A DNA stretch of 64,000 nucleotides. Origin: Micromonospora craniellae. GTDB lineage: Bacteria; Actinomycetota; Actinomycetes; Mycobacteriales; Micromonosporaceae. A model generated the notes under the pieces. The model worked only from the letters and a program-made list of their open reading frames with translations. It was not told where the DNA came from and ran no database searches. The position numbers and the translations under genes were made by a program. Position 1 is the stretch's first letter. The number at the start of each line of letters is the position of its first letter. Below, one piece after another: positions 8,028-16,649 of this stretch. The DNA lies in assembly GCF_014764405.1 (NCBI RefSeq), contig NZ_CP061725.1, positions 558,001 through 622,000 on the forward strand, in the 5' to 3' direction.

Positions 8028-8350
8028 ACACGCCTCCCTCGAATGATCATCAGCACCACGGCGGCGACGATCGCGCCCGCCGCGAGGGCGACGAACGGCG
8101 CCGGCCCGTGCCGCCCCCGCACCGGCGGGTGGGTCAGGGCCGCCTGACCGCGCACCCGGGCGACGGTCAGCGCCGCCTGCTCCCGGACCCGCTCGCGCGC
8201 CTGGTCCGCCGAGGACTTCAACCGCTTCTTGACGTCGGCCTTGGCGGCCAGCGCCTCCACCGTCTCGCCCAACTCGACCCGGGTCCGTTGGATCTCCGCG
8301 CGCAGCGCCGCGGTGTCGCCGGCACCGTTGCGCGTCCCGTTGTGTGTCAT
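8024..8350 (-). CDS. DUF3618 family membrane-associated protein
   Basis: A 108-residue protein with the DUF3618 signature near the N-terminus (AEIQRTRVELGETVEALAAKADVK), an amphipathic Lys/Arg-rich helix likely to be coiled coil (about 35-70) and one C-terminal membrane helix (about 84-103). The start is the ATG that overlaps the upstream holin-like gene's stop as ATGA; its own stop overlaps the DUF4235 start. Molecular function unknown. Co-occurrence with the two neighbours suggests a shared envelope role. Confidence 0.85.
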   Translation of the reverse strand: MTHNGTRNGAGDTAALRAEIQRTRVELGETVEALAAKADVKKRLKSSADQARERVREQAALTVARVRGQAALTHPPVRGRHGPAPFVALAAGAIVAAVVLMIIRGRRV

Positions 8351-8781
8351 GCCCGTCCCCTGTCCTTCACCGCCGCGCTGACCACGTCGACGTCGGCCCG
8401 CAGGCTCTGCACGGTCGCCTGCGGCACCGGCGGGACAGCCTGTTTGACCTGCTTCCTGCCGAGCAGTGCGAGGACACCGGCGATCAGGAAGACGGCCACC
8501 GCCACGATGAGCGCGGCCGCCCACGCCGGCAGCACCAGGGCCAGCAGCAGGATCGCGGCGGTGATCAGCGCGCCGAGGCCCAGGAAGGCCAGTGCGCCGC
8601 CACCGGCGAGCAGACCGACGCCGATACCGGCGTGCTTGCCCTTCTCGGTCAGCTCCGCGCGGGCCAGTGCGAGCTCGTCCCGGACCAGGCGGGACATCTG
8701 CTCCGTCGCCCGCTGGACCAGTTCGGCGGTGGAGGGCTCGCTTCCGTTGTGGGATGTGCGGACGTTCGCCACGTCAGCCAT
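8347..8781 (-). CDS. Holin-X/phage-holin-like membrane protein (DUF1469 type)
   Basis: A 144-residue protein with a polar N-terminal helix containing SRLVRDELALARAELTEKGK, then two closely spaced long hydrophobic helices (about 52-78 and 83-107) and a polar C-terminus. This is the actinobacterial holin-X superfamily layout. Despite the name, such chromosomal copies are not phage genes; there are no phage genes nearby. First gene of the operon with DUF3618 and DUF4235, joined by 4-base stop/start overlaps. Confidence 0.8.
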   Translation of the reverse strand: MADVANVRTSHNGSEPSTAELVQRATEQMSRLVRDELALARAELTEKGKHAGIGVGLLAGGGALAFLGLGALITAAILLLALVLPAWAAALIVAVAVFLIAGVLALLGRKQVKQAVPPVPQATVQSLRADVDVVSAAVKDRGRA

Positions 8782-8932
8782 GCTGTCCCCCTCTCGTCGT
8801 CACCGCGCTGTATGCCCGAAGTCGCCGCCCGCCAATCCTGTGCGCGGAGAAGGAGCAGAGCGTCCCGCACGAGGTCCCCAGGAAACCTCCCGTCAAACCT
8901 TCCCGCCCACCGCACCACCGGCACGCCACGGG

Positions 8933-10135
8933 TCAGCGACGCGCCTCGACGGGCTCGTCCGGTCCGACGAACGCCTCGCTGCGGGCGTCGCCGTCGTCGC
9001 TGCCGCCGAAGAGGCGGGCGTCGCCGGGAACCTCCCCGTCGTCCGGGCCGCGGGTACGGCGGCGAGGGTTGACCCACTGCCAGGGCAGGGTGCCGGCACC
9101 GTCGCCGACCTCGGTACGCAGCCGCGGCAACGCGGTGGGCCGCTGGTCGCGTACCCAGGCCACCAGGTGCTCGCGGACCAGGCAGCGCAGGTCCCACAAC
9201 GCACCGGCGCTGGCGGCGCTCACCAAGGCCCGCAGCTTGACCATGCCGCCGGTCGCGTCCGTCACCTGGAGTACGCAGACCCGGCCGTCCCACAGCTCGG
9301 TGCCCTCCACCAGGCGACGCAACTCCTCCCGCATCGACTGCACCGGGAGCGACCAGTCGACGTCGAACTCGGCCGTGCCGAGCACCGCCGCCTCGGTACG
9401 CGTCCAGTTCTGGAACGGGGTGCTGGTGAAGTAGGAGGTGGGCAGGATCAGCCGCCGGTCGTCCCAGATCTGCACCACCACGTAGCTGAGGGTCAACTCC
9501 TCGATCCGACCCCACTCCCCCTCGACCACGACCACGTCGTCCAGGCGTACCGCGTCGCTGAAGGCGAGTTGCAGTCCGGCGAAGACGTTGCCGAGCAGGC
9601 TCTGCGCGGCCAGCGCGGCGACGATACCGACCACACCGGCGCTGGTCAGCACACCGGCGCCGATGCCGCGTACCGCCGGGAACGTCATCAGCATCACGCC
9701 GACGGTGAGCACCACGATCACCACGATGGTCACCCGGCGCAGCATGACGACCTGGGTGCGGACCCGGCGGGCGTGCCGGTTGTCCGGCACGTCCACCCGG
9801 AACCGGGCCAGCGCGGTGTCCTCCACCACCACCAGCAGCGAGGTGACCAGCCAGGCGGTGGCCGCGATGACCGCGAGCACCAGCATGTGCAGCAGCACCT
9901 GCCGCCACGCGGTACCGACGGCGTAGCCGGTGCTGAACCGGACGGCGAACTGCACGGCGAGCACGGTGGCCGCGAGCTGGAACGAACGGTGGGCGTGCTC
10001 GGTCAACTCCATCATCAGCCGTGACCGACGGCCCCACCGCCGGATCAGGCGATGCACCACCTCGACCACGGCAACGGCGATCGCCGCCGCACCGAGCGCG
10101 GCGACGACCGTCACGAGATAGCTGTGCACGTTCAC
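8933..10135 (-). CDS. MscS-family mechanosensitive channel protein
   Basis: Inner-membrane small-conductance mechanosensitive channel homologue of about 400 residues. Four N-terminal hydrophobic segments lead into the pore-lining helix (GVLTSAGVVGIVAALAAQ), then the conserved SLLGNVFAGLQLAFSDAVRLDD and the beta-domain motif VEGEWGRIEELTLSYV and ILPTSYF, and a soluble alpha/beta vestibule domain; the acidic C-terminal tail is family-variable. The GTG start before MNVHSYLVT is chosen because GGAAGGA lies upstream; a longer in-frame start adds no homologous sequence. Monocistronic, in a region rich in envelope-stress genes. Confidence 0.9.
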   Translation of the reverse strand: MNVHSYLVTVVAALGAAAIAVAVVEVVHRLIRRWGRRSRLMMELTEHAHRSFQLAATVLAVQFAVRFSTGYAVGTAWRQVLLHMLVLAVIAATAWLVTSLLVVVEDTALARFRVDVPDNRHARRVRTQVVMLRRVTIVVIVVLTVGVMLMTFPAVRGIGAGVLTSAGVVGIVAALAAQSLLGNVFAGLQLAFSDAVRLDDVVVVEGEWGRIEELTLSYVVVQIWDDRRLILPTSYFTSTPFQNWTRTEAAVLGTAEFDVDWSLPVQSMREELRRLVEGTELWDGRVCVLQVTDATGGMVKLRALVSAASAGALWDLRCLVREHLVAWVRDQRPTALPRLRTEVGDGAGTLPWQWVNPRRRTRGPDDGEVPGDARLFGGSDDGDARSEAFVGPDEPVEARR

Positions 10136-10243
10136 TCTTCCTTCCCACCCGACGGCAAGATCCGCAAAGGGGCTATGTTGCCTCGAATCGTCGCCACCGG
10201 CCACCGCGGCACCGCCGCGGTGGCCGGAGTCGGGGTGAAGAAG

Positions 10244-11065
10244 TCAGACCTTGCGGTAGCGGGACTGGAGGAAGCAGTAGAGGCCGAAGGCGGCGATACC
10301 CAGGCCGACCAGCGACAGCAGGATGGCGCCGAACGCCTGGTCCCGCAGCGTCCGCAGGGCGGCGTCCAGGCCCCTGGCCTTCTCCGGGTCGTAGTTGACC
10401 GCGGCGAGCACGACCAGCACGCCGGTCACCGCGAACGCGCCGCCCCGGGAGGCGTACCCGGCCAGGCCGAGCCGACGGGCGAGCTGCGTGGTCCGGGCGT
10501 TCATCTCGCCGGTCTTCAGCCGCTTCATGAACTTCTTCTTGATGCCGTAGACGACCATGCCGACGCCGAGCCCGGCGAGGGCCAGACCGGCGAGACCGAC
10601 CAGCCACCGGCCGCCGGTCGACTCCATCATCCGGGCAGTCAGCTCCTCCTGCTGGGAGGCGCTGTCGGAGTTGGCGTTGGAGAAGACCTTCCAGGCCGTC
10701 CACGCCAGCCAGAGGTAGATGACCGTCCGGGCCGCCGAGACGACCCGTTCCTTGGTCCGGTCGTTGCCGCTCTCGGCCTGATGCCCGACGGCGGCTTCGA
10801 GGGCCTGCCAGATCGCCATGGCGACCATGCCGACGGCGATGGCGATGACCACGAACGTGCCCATCGGCTGCGCGGCGAGTGTCCGCAGCGCGCCGGACTG
10901 GTCACCGTCGTCGGAGGAGTTGCCGAATGCGATCTGCAACGCCAACCAACCGAACAACAGGTGCACGATCCCGTAGCCGATGAAACCGGCCCGGGCGAGG
11001 AGTTCCAGCCACCGGCTGTCCGCCGTTCGGGCGGCGGTGGCTTCGGCGTTCCGGGTGAGAGACAT
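10244..11065 (-). CDS. DUF1206 multi-pass membrane protein
   Basis: A 273-residue integral membrane protein with the three internal DUF1206 repeats, each a pair of helices starting with an ARAGFIGYGIVHLLFGWLA-like motif (second copy around RWLVGLAGLALAGLGVG, third around RRLGLAGYASRGGAF). Six helices are predicted, with a Lys-rich cytoplasmic loop (KKKFMKRLKTGEM). Function unknown; many actinobacteria have one, often near stress genes. ATG start with no close neighbour in the same operon. Confidence 0.85.
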   Translation of the reverse strand: MSLTRNAEATAARTADSRWLELLARAGFIGYGIVHLLFGWLALQIAFGNSSDDGDQSGALRTLAAQPMGTFVVIAIAVGMVAMAIWQALEAAVGHQAESGNDRTKERVVSAARTVIYLWLAWTAWKVFSNANSDSASQQEELTARMMESTGGRWLVGLAGLALAGLGVGMVVYGIKKKFMKRLKTGEMNARTTQLARRLGLAGYASRGGAFAVTGVLVVLAAVNYDPEKARGLDAALRTLRDQAFGAILLSLVGLGIAAFGLYCFLQSRYRKV

Positions 11066-11158
11066 GGGCTCTCAATCTCCGGACGCGAAGATTTCCAAAC
11101 GTGTCCAGCCGCCACCGGAAAGCGACGGCTGGACGGACCGGTCGGGCGACTGTCGGCG

Positions 11159-11542
11159 TCAGCCGGAATTGCGTGAGATGCGCACCTTGACCTCGGAATC
11201 GGTGACGCTGTCCAGGGTCACCGCCAAGCCGCCGACGTCGGCGGCCTGCTGGCCGACGGTCAGCGACAGCTGCTCACCGGCGACCTCGATGGTCACCACG
11301 TCGTCCTGGGCCTCGACGAGCCGGGCCTCGACACCGAGGATGCTGGCGCGCGCGTCCACCCCCCGGTCGAAGGTCACCGTGCAGGCGTCCAGCCCACAAT
11401 CGGTACGGGCACCCTCGGAGCTGCACCCCATGAGCAGGGCTGCGCCGAGCGCGAGACCGGCCAGCAGACCGGCTGACTTGCGGGTGGGGACCCTCCAGGC
11501 GAGGGTACGGAGGCGGTTACCGGCGGGCGATCGGTTCGTCAC
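11159..11542 (-). CDS. Small lipoprotein of unknown function
   Basis: A 127-residue protein with a positively charged N-terminus, a hydrophobic helix and a lipobox LLMGC (Cys around residue 40), so it should be lipid-anchored outside the cell membrane. The mature part is short, contains one further Cys pair (DCGLDAC) that could form a disulphide, and is predicted to be a beta-sandwich. GTG start (MTNRSPAGNR). No family recognised. The divergent acetyltransferase gene starts about 65 bases away, so the two may share a promoter region. Confidence 0.75.
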   Translation of the reverse strand: MTNRSPAGNRLRTLAWRVPTRKSAGLLAGLALGAALLMGCSSEGARTDCGLDACTVTFDRGVDARASILGVEARLVEAQDDVVTIEVAGEQLSLTVGQQAADVGGLAVTLDSVTDSEVKVRISRNSG

Positions 11543-11608
11543 CGCACCAGGGTACGAGACGGAGGCGAACGACCCCGGCGCCGCGGACCGACGGTGGACA
11601 ATGGTCCG

Positions 11609-11896
11609 GTGAGCATGCTGGTCGAGGAGAACGCCGCCAAACACCGCTACGAGATCCTGGTCGACGACGCGTTGGCCGGGTTCACCGCGTACCTGCCCCG
11701 GGCGGAGGTGCTGGTGTTCACCCACACCGAGGTGGACCCGGCCTTCCAGAACAGGGGTGTCGGCTCGGCACTGATGCGCGGCGCCCTGGACCAGGTCCGG
11801 GACCAGGGGCAGCGGGTGGTGCCGCAGTGTCCGTTCATGCACGCCTACATCGAGCGCCACTCCGAGTACGCGGACCTGGTCACCAGCCTGACGTGA
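11609..11896 (+). CDS. GNAT-like N-acetyltransferase, short YjdJ type
   Basis: A 95-residue single-domain acetyltransferase of the short group related to yeast YJL/human GNAT-like proteins. Motif A is visible as HTEVDPAFQNRGVGSALM, the acetyl-CoA pyrophosphate loop, and the family's C-terminal CPFMHAYIERHSEYADLV includes the conserved Cys. GTG start followed by an ATG two codons later. The 3' end overlaps the convergent GH3 gene by 17 bases. The acceptor substrate is unknown. Confidence 0.88.
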   Translation: MSMLVEENAAKHRYEILVDDALAGFTAYLPRAEVLVFTHTEVDPAFQNRGVGSALMRGALDQVRDQGQRVVPQCPFMHAYIERHSEYADLVTSLT

Positions 11897-13406
11897 CGGC
11901 GGTAGCACCGAGCAACTCGGCCACGGCCCGGCCGGCGGCCCGGGTCGCCCCGTGGGTGGCGACGTGCACCGCGCCGGCGACCAGTGCGGGCACGCCCAAC
12001 TCCACCACCACGGCGTCGGGCCGGGCCGTCAGCACCCGGTCGACGGCGGTCCGCATCCAGTCGTGCCGGTGCAGGTCGCGTACCACCAGGACGAGCGGTC
12101 GGCCGGCGGCGTCGGCGGCCGGATCGGCCGGCACCTCGGACTGCGCGTAGCGGGCGCTGGTGGTGCCCGGCACCAGCGCGGTCAGCGGCGCGGCCACCCC
12201 CCACGGGGTCTCCGCCCCGATCGCGATGTTGTGCGGCGGCTGGAACTCCACCACGTGCGCCGGGGCGGCCAACGGCAGGTCGACACCCTCGACGGCACGG
12301 GTGACCCGGATCGCCCGCCGCGCGGCGACCAGCCCGACCGGCGAACCGCCGGCCGTCACCGTGGTAGGCCCACCCGCCGGCCCGGCCGTCCGGGCGGCCA
12401 CCGTCCACGCCGCGAGCTGACCGACCCGCTTCGCCGCCTCGGCCAGCCGCTCCTCCGGTAACTCCCCGGCCACGACCGCGTCCACGATGGCGTCACGCAG
12501 GTGCCGGGCGGTCTCCTCGTCGGCATGCTCGCCGCCGACACAGATCGCGTCCGCCCCGGCCGCCAGCGCCCGCACCGCCGCACCGGCGAAGCCGTACCGG
12601 CCGGCGACCGCCTGCATCTCCACGGCGTCGGTCACCACCACGCCGTCGAAGCCCATCTCCTCCCGGAGCACGCCGCCCAGGATCCGGGCGCTCAGCGTCG
12701 CCGGCAGCTCCGGATCCAGCGCCGGCACCAGCAGGTGCCCGGTCATCACCGCCTGCACGCCCGCCTCGACCGCAGCCCGGAACGGGGCCAGCTCGACGGC
12801 GTCCAGCCGATCCCGGTCGCCGGTGATCCGGGGCAGGTCGTGATGCGAGTCCACCCGGGTGTCGCCGTGCCCCGGGAAGTGCTTGGCACAGGCGGCCACG
12901 CCGCCGGACTGGAGGCCGCGTACCCAGGCGGTGGTGTGCCGGGCCACCACCGACGGATCGGCGCCGAACGAGCGGACGCCGATCACCGGATTGTCCGGAT
13001 TGGAGTTCACGTCGGCGTCCGGCGCGTAGTCCAGGGTCACGCCCAGCGCGGCGAGTTCGACGCCCAGGTCGCGGGCGACCTCCTCGGTGAGGGCCGGGTC
13101 GTCCACCACGCCGAGGGCGAAGTTGCCCGGCCGGGTGCTGCCCCGACCCGACTCGATGCGGGTGACGTCGCCCGCCTCCTCGTCGATCGCCACGATCACG
13201 TCCGGCCGCTCCGCGCGCAGCCCGGCGGTGAGCGCCGCGACCTGCTCCGGGTCGACGACGTTACGGCTGAACAACACCACCGCACCGAGCCCGTCGCCGA
13301 GCCAGCGGCAGACCCACGCGGGCGGTACGGTGCCGACGAACCCGGGCTGCAGGACCGCGGCCGCCAACGCCGCCAGATTCCCGTTCGCTCGCTGACGCTC
13401 GCTCAT
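11880..13406 (-). CDS. Glycoside hydrolase family 3 protein (NagZ-like beta-N-acetylhexosaminidase)
   Basis: GH3 hydrolase of 508 residues, related to NagZ, which removes N-acetylglucosamine from muropeptides or chitobiose. Visible motifs: IDEEAGDVTRIE in the first half, KHFPGHGDTRVDSHHDLP (catalytic Asp/His loop of NagZ-type enzymes) and GFDGVVVTDAVEMQAV with the nucleophile Asp in TDAVEM. A second alpha/beta domain occupies roughly residues 330-508. No signal peptide, so cytoplasmic or non-classical. The ATG with GGAGG upstream is the start. The codons for MSERQRAN and the ribosome site lie inside an 80-bp tandem repeat, so the start is preceded by two copies of itself (see repeat). Confidence 0.88.
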   Translation of the reverse strand: MSERQRANGNLAALAAAVLQPGFVGTVPPAWVCRWLGDGLGAVVLFSRNVVDPEQVAALTAGLRAERPDVIVAIDEEAGDVTRIESGRGSTRPGNFALGVVDDPALTEEVARDLGVELAALGVTLDYAPDADVNSNPDNPVIGVRSFGADPSVVARHTTAWVRGLQSGGVAACAKHFPGHGDTRVDSHHDLPRITGDRDRLDAVELAPFRAAVEAGVQAVMTGHLLVPALDPELPATLSARILGGVLREEMGFDGVVVTDAVEMQAVAGRYGFAGAAVRALAAGADAICVGGEHADEETARHLRDAIVDAVVAGELPEERLAEAAKRVGQLAAWTVAARTAGPAGGPTTVTAGGSPVGLVAARRAIRVTRAVEGVDLPLAAPAHVVEFQPPHNIAIGAETPWGVAAPLTALVPGTTSARYAQSEVPADPAADAAGRPLVLVVRDLHRHDWMRTAVDRVLTARPDAVVVELGVPALVAGAVHVATHGATRAAGRAVAELLGATAVTSGW

Positions 13407-13566
13407 GACCGCCCTCCGCTACGCTCCGGGCCGCCATGAGGCACCACCGCACTGCACCGATGATTCGCTCGCTGACGCTCGCTCATGACCGCCCTCCGCT
13501 ACGCTCCGGGCCGCCATGAGGCACCACCGCACTGCACCGATGATTCGCTCGCTGACGCTCGCTCAT
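13384..13566. repeat. 80-bp tandem repeat, 2.3 copies, spanning the start of the GH3 gene
   Basis: Two full identical 80-base units and a 23-base partial third. Each unit, read on the minus strand, contains a GGAGG ribosome site, an ATG and the first eight codons of the GH3 gene. In the two upstream copies the frame runs 27 codons and stops at a TGA that overlaps the next ATG as ATGA, giving two small potential leader peptides translationally linked to the real gene. The core GAGCGAGCGTCAGCGAGCG resembles short elements I associate with Micromonospora intergenic regions. Confidence 0.9.
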
Positions 13567-13701
13567 GCGGTCGCGTACCCCCGTCATCTCCGCTGCGGAC
13601 TCCCCCGCCACCCGGCGGTGCAGTCATGGTCACACCGTGCCATCGAATAGTCAATAAACCTTACAGTTGCCCTGGGGGCGCTCTGCCAGCAGAGTGCGGA
13701 G

Positions 13702-13824
13702 ATGGACCTGCTGCTGCTCGCCGACGCGACGAGCCCGGCCGACATCCCCGGCGTACGCCTGCTCGGCCTGGTGGTGGGCGGTCTGCTGCTGCTCGTGGCC
13801 CTCCGGGCGATGTTCCGGCGCTGA
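13702..13824 (+). CDS. Forty-residue single-helix membrane protein
   Basis: Short gene encoding MDLLLLADATSPADIPG followed by one predicted membrane helix (about residues 18-35, LLGLVVGGLLLLVALRA) and a basic end (MFRR). A GCGGAG ribosome site precedes the ATG and codon use matches neighbouring genes. It ends about 75 bases before the F420 oxidoreductase gene on the same strand. No family recognised; being this short, it may be missing from automatic annotations. Confidence 0.6.
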   Translation: MDLLLLADATSPADIPGVRLLGLVVGGLLLLVALRAMFRR

Positions 13825-13899
13825 CGTCGCGACCGGGTGTGACCCTCCCCCGCCGGGGTACCGCCTGACCCTGGACACCATCACGGCGAGGGGGCACCC

Positions 13900-14862
13900 A
13901 TGAAGATCGGCTATTTCCTGTCCACCGAGGAGTACCCGCCGGAGCAGTTGCTGGCGCAGGCGCAGGCCGCCGAGCGCGCCGGCTTCCAGGCGCTCTGGAT
14001 CTCCGACCACTATCACCCCTGGACGGACGCGCAGGGCCAGGCCCCGTTCGTCTGGTCGATGATCGGCGCGCTGAGCCAGACCTGCCGCCTGCCGGTCACC
14101 ACGGCGGTGACCTGCCCCACCGTCCGGATCCATCCGGCGGTGCTGGCCCAGGCGGCGGCGACCAGCGCCGTGCTGCACGACGGCCGGTTCGTGCTCGGGG
14201 TGGGCTCCGGCGAGGCGCTCAACGAACACATCCTCGGCGACCACTGGCCGCAGGCCGGCGTCCGGCTGGAGATGCTGGAGGAGGCGGTCGAGGTGATGCG
14301 GAAGCTGTGGGACGGCGGCTTCGTCAACCACTACGGCAAGCACTACCGGGTGGAGCACGCCCGGATCTACACGCTGCCCGAGACGCCCCCGCCGATCTAC
14401 GTCTCCGCCTTCGGCCCCAAGGCGGTGGAGATCGCCGCCCGTATCGGCGACGGCTTCGTCAACACCATGCCAGACGCCGAGCTGGTGGGCCGGTTCCGGG
14501 ACAACGGCGGTGGCGACAAGCCGTGCCAGGCCGGTTTCAAGGCGGCGTACGCGCCGACCGTGGAGGAGGGCATGCGGCTGGCGTACGAACGCTGGCCGAC
14601 CGAGGCGATCCCCGGCGAGCTGTTGCAGGTGCTGCCCTCGCCCCGACACTTCGAGCAGGCCGCCCAACTGGTCGATGTGGAGGCGATGCGGGAGGCGTTC
14701 GTCTGCGGCAACGACGCCGACGCACACCTCGCCAAGATCGACGCGTACGCGAAGGCCGGCTTCGACGAGGTCTACGTCGCCAACACCGGACCGGACTGGC
14801 AGGGGCTGATGGACCTGTATCAGCGCGACGTGCTGCCCCGGCGCAGCGCAGCGGCGACGTAG
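13900..14862 (+). CDS. F420-dependent LLM-class oxidoreductase (TIGR03557-like)
   Basis: Luciferase-like TIM-barrel oxidoreductase of 320 residues, of the group predicted to use coenzyme F420. Features: starting MKIGYFLSTEEYPPEQLL, WISDHYHPW (His/Trp of the active site), the TTAVTCPTVRIHPAVLAQAAAT strand-helix with VLGVGSGEALNEHI binding the cofactor, and IYVSAFGPKAVEIAARIGDG. This strongly resembles the G6PDH-related F420 family found in most actinobacteria. A GAGGGGG site lies upstream of the ATG. Substrate unknown. Confidence 0.88.
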   Translation: MKIGYFLSTEEYPPEQLLAQAQAAERAGFQALWISDHYHPWTDAQGQAPFVWSMIGALSQTCRLPVTTAVTCPTVRIHPAVLAQAAATSAVLHDGRFVLGVGSGEALNEHILGDHWPQAGVRLEMLEEAVEVMRKLWDGGFVNHYGKHYRVEHARIYTLPETPPPIYVSAFGPKAVEIAARIGDGFVNTMPDAELVGRFRDNGGGDKPCQAGFKAAYAPTVEEGMRLAYERWPTEAIPGELLQVLPSPRHFEQAAQLVDVEAMREAFVCGNDADAHLAKIDAYAKAGFDEVYVANTGPDWQGLMDLYQRDVLPRRSAAAT

Positions 14863-14914
14863 CGAGACAGGCCGGTGTTTCGGTCCCGGTCCGGCCGGGT
14901 ACCTGCGGCCCTCG

Positions 14915-16546
14915 ATGAAGCTCACCACGCACTCGATGTCGTTGCGCCGCGCGGCGCGCAGCCTGTTCGGCTGGTCCACCCTGCGCCCCAACCAACTGGC
15001 CGCGATGCGCGCGGTGATGCGGCGGCGCGACGCGTTGGTGGTGCTGCCCACCGGCGCCGGCAAATCGGCGATCTATCAGATCCCGGCGAGCCTGATTCCC
15101 GGCCCGACCGTGGTGATCTCCCCGCTGCTCGCCCTGCAACAGGACCAGATCGCCGCGCTCAACGAGCGGCAGCGGGCGGAGTTGCGGGCGGTCCGGATCA
15201 GCTCGGACGAGTCACCGGCCCAGCAGGCCGAGGCGATCGCCGAGATCCGCGACGGGCGGGCGGAATTCCTCTTCATCACCCCGGAGCAACTGGCCAACCC
15301 GGAGCGGCTGGCCGAGGTGCGTGCGTTGAAACCGGCGCTGGTCGCGATCGACGAGGCGCACTGCATCTCGGCCTGGGGGCACGACTTCCGGCCGGACTAC
15401 CTGGCGCTCGGTCAGCTCATCGAGGGCATCGGACGGCCACCGGTGGTGGCGCTGACCGCCACCGCCTCCCCACCGGTACGCGACGACATCGTGGCCCGGC
15501 TGCGGCTGCGCGATCCCGAGATCGTGGTGTCCGGACTGGACCGGCCGAACCTCTTCTTCGAGGTGGCGCACTGCCCCACCGAGGACTACCGGTGGCGACG
15601 GCTGATCGCCCTGCTGCGTGACGACGAGCGTCCGGGCATCATCTACGTACCCACCCGGCGGGCGGCCGAGGAACTCGCCGCCCGGCTGACCGACGCCGGT
15701 TTCCCGTCGCAGCACTACCACGGTGGCATGGCGGCCACCGCCCGCGCCCGGCTGCACGAGGCGTTCCTCGCCGACCAGGTGCCGATCATGGTGGCCACGT
15801 CGGCGTTCGGCATGGGTATCGACAAGCCGAACATCGCCTGGGTGGTGCACATGGCGCTGCCCGACTCGCCGGACAGCTACTTCCAGGAGATCGGCCGGGC
15901 CGGACGCGACGGCCAGCCGGCCCGCGTCCTGCTGCTCTGGCAGGCCGAGGACGTGGGGCTGCAACGCTTCTTCAGCGGTGGCCTGCCCGACGCCACCGAG
16001 CTGCGCGACCTGGCCGCCCTGCTGCGCCAGGGGCCGGCCACCAGAAAGGAACTGCGCGAGGTGACCGGGCTGGGGCCGCGCAAGCTCGGGCAGTACCTGG
16101 CCCTGCTGGAGCAGGTCGGTGCGGCGCAGCCCCGCGCCGGGCAGCGGATCGCCGCGCCGCGCTACTCGCCGACTCCGGTGAAGGCCGCCGAGGCGGCCGT
16201 GGCCGAGGCCGAGCGGCAGCAGAACCTGACCCGTTCGCGGACCGACATGATGCGGGCCTTCGCCGAGACCACGGCCTGCCGGGGGCAGACCCTGCTGGCC
16301 TATTTCGGCGAGCAGATGACCCAGATCTGCGGGCACTGCGACAACTGCCACGCCGGTACCAGCACCGCCGACGACGGCGCGGTGGGTCCGTTCCCGGTAC
16401 ACAGCCAGGTGCGGCACCCGGAGTGGGGCGCCGGCCTGGTGCTCAGCTACGAGGACGACCGGATGACGGTGCTCTTCGACGAGGTCGGGTACAAGACGCT
16501 GTCGGTCAGCGTGGTGTCCGAACAGGGACTGCTGACGCTGGACTAA
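14915..16546 (+). CDS. recQ: RecQ-family ATP-dependent DNA helicase
   Basis: 3'-5' DNA helicase for recombination and repair. The 543-residue protein shows Walker A PTGAGKS (45-51), DEAH box (146-149), motif III ALTATAS, motif V ATSAFGMGIDKPN and motif VI QEIGRAGRDGQPA. The RecQ-Ct zinc-binding Cys cluster is visible at CRGQTLLAYFGEQMTQICGHCDNC, then a short C-terminal beta domain (HPEWGAGLVLSYEDD) in place of a classical HRDC. This shorter actinobacterial form is common. ATG start. Confidence 0.92.
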   Translation: MKLTTHSMSLRRAARSLFGWSTLRPNQLAAMRAVMRRRDALVVLPTGAGKSAIYQIPASLIPGPTVVISPLLALQQDQIAALNERQRAELRAVRISSDESPAQQAEAIAEIRDGRAEFLFITPEQLANPERLAEVRALKPALVAIDEAHCISAWGHDFRPDYLALGQLIEGIGRPPVVALTATASPPVRDDIVARLRLRDPEIVVSGLDRPNLFFEVAHCPTEDYRWRRLIALLRDDERPGIIYVPTRRAAEELAARLTDAGFPSQHYHGGMAATARARLHEAFLADQVPIMVATSAFGMGIDKPNIAWVVHMALPDSPDSYFQEIGRAGRDGQPARVLLLWQAEDVGLQRFFSGGLPDATELRDLAALLRQGPATRKELREVTGLGPRKLGQYLALLEQVGAAQPRAGQRIAAPRYSPTPVKAAEAAVAEAERQQNLTRSRTDMMRAFAETTACRGQTLLAYFGEQMTQICGHCDNCHAGTSTADDGAVGPFPVHSQVRHPEWGAGLVLSYEDDRMTVLFDEVGYKTLSVSVVSEQGLLTLD

Positions 16547-16649
16547 CCTGAGCCCGCCGCGATGGCGGCGGGGACATACCGGGCCCGGCGCCGCCAGCAA
16601 GGGCGGCGCGTGACCGGGGACCTGGACGACGGACGGGAGAGGCACGGTC

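Noticed and set aside
8347..8781. Prophage remnant because of the holin-like protein
   Set aside because: No other phage genes; the DUF3618/DUF4235 partners identify a chromosomal actinobacterial operon.
13384..13566. CRISPR array
   Set aside because: Repeat units are 80 bp and contiguous without spacers, and no cas gene is near.
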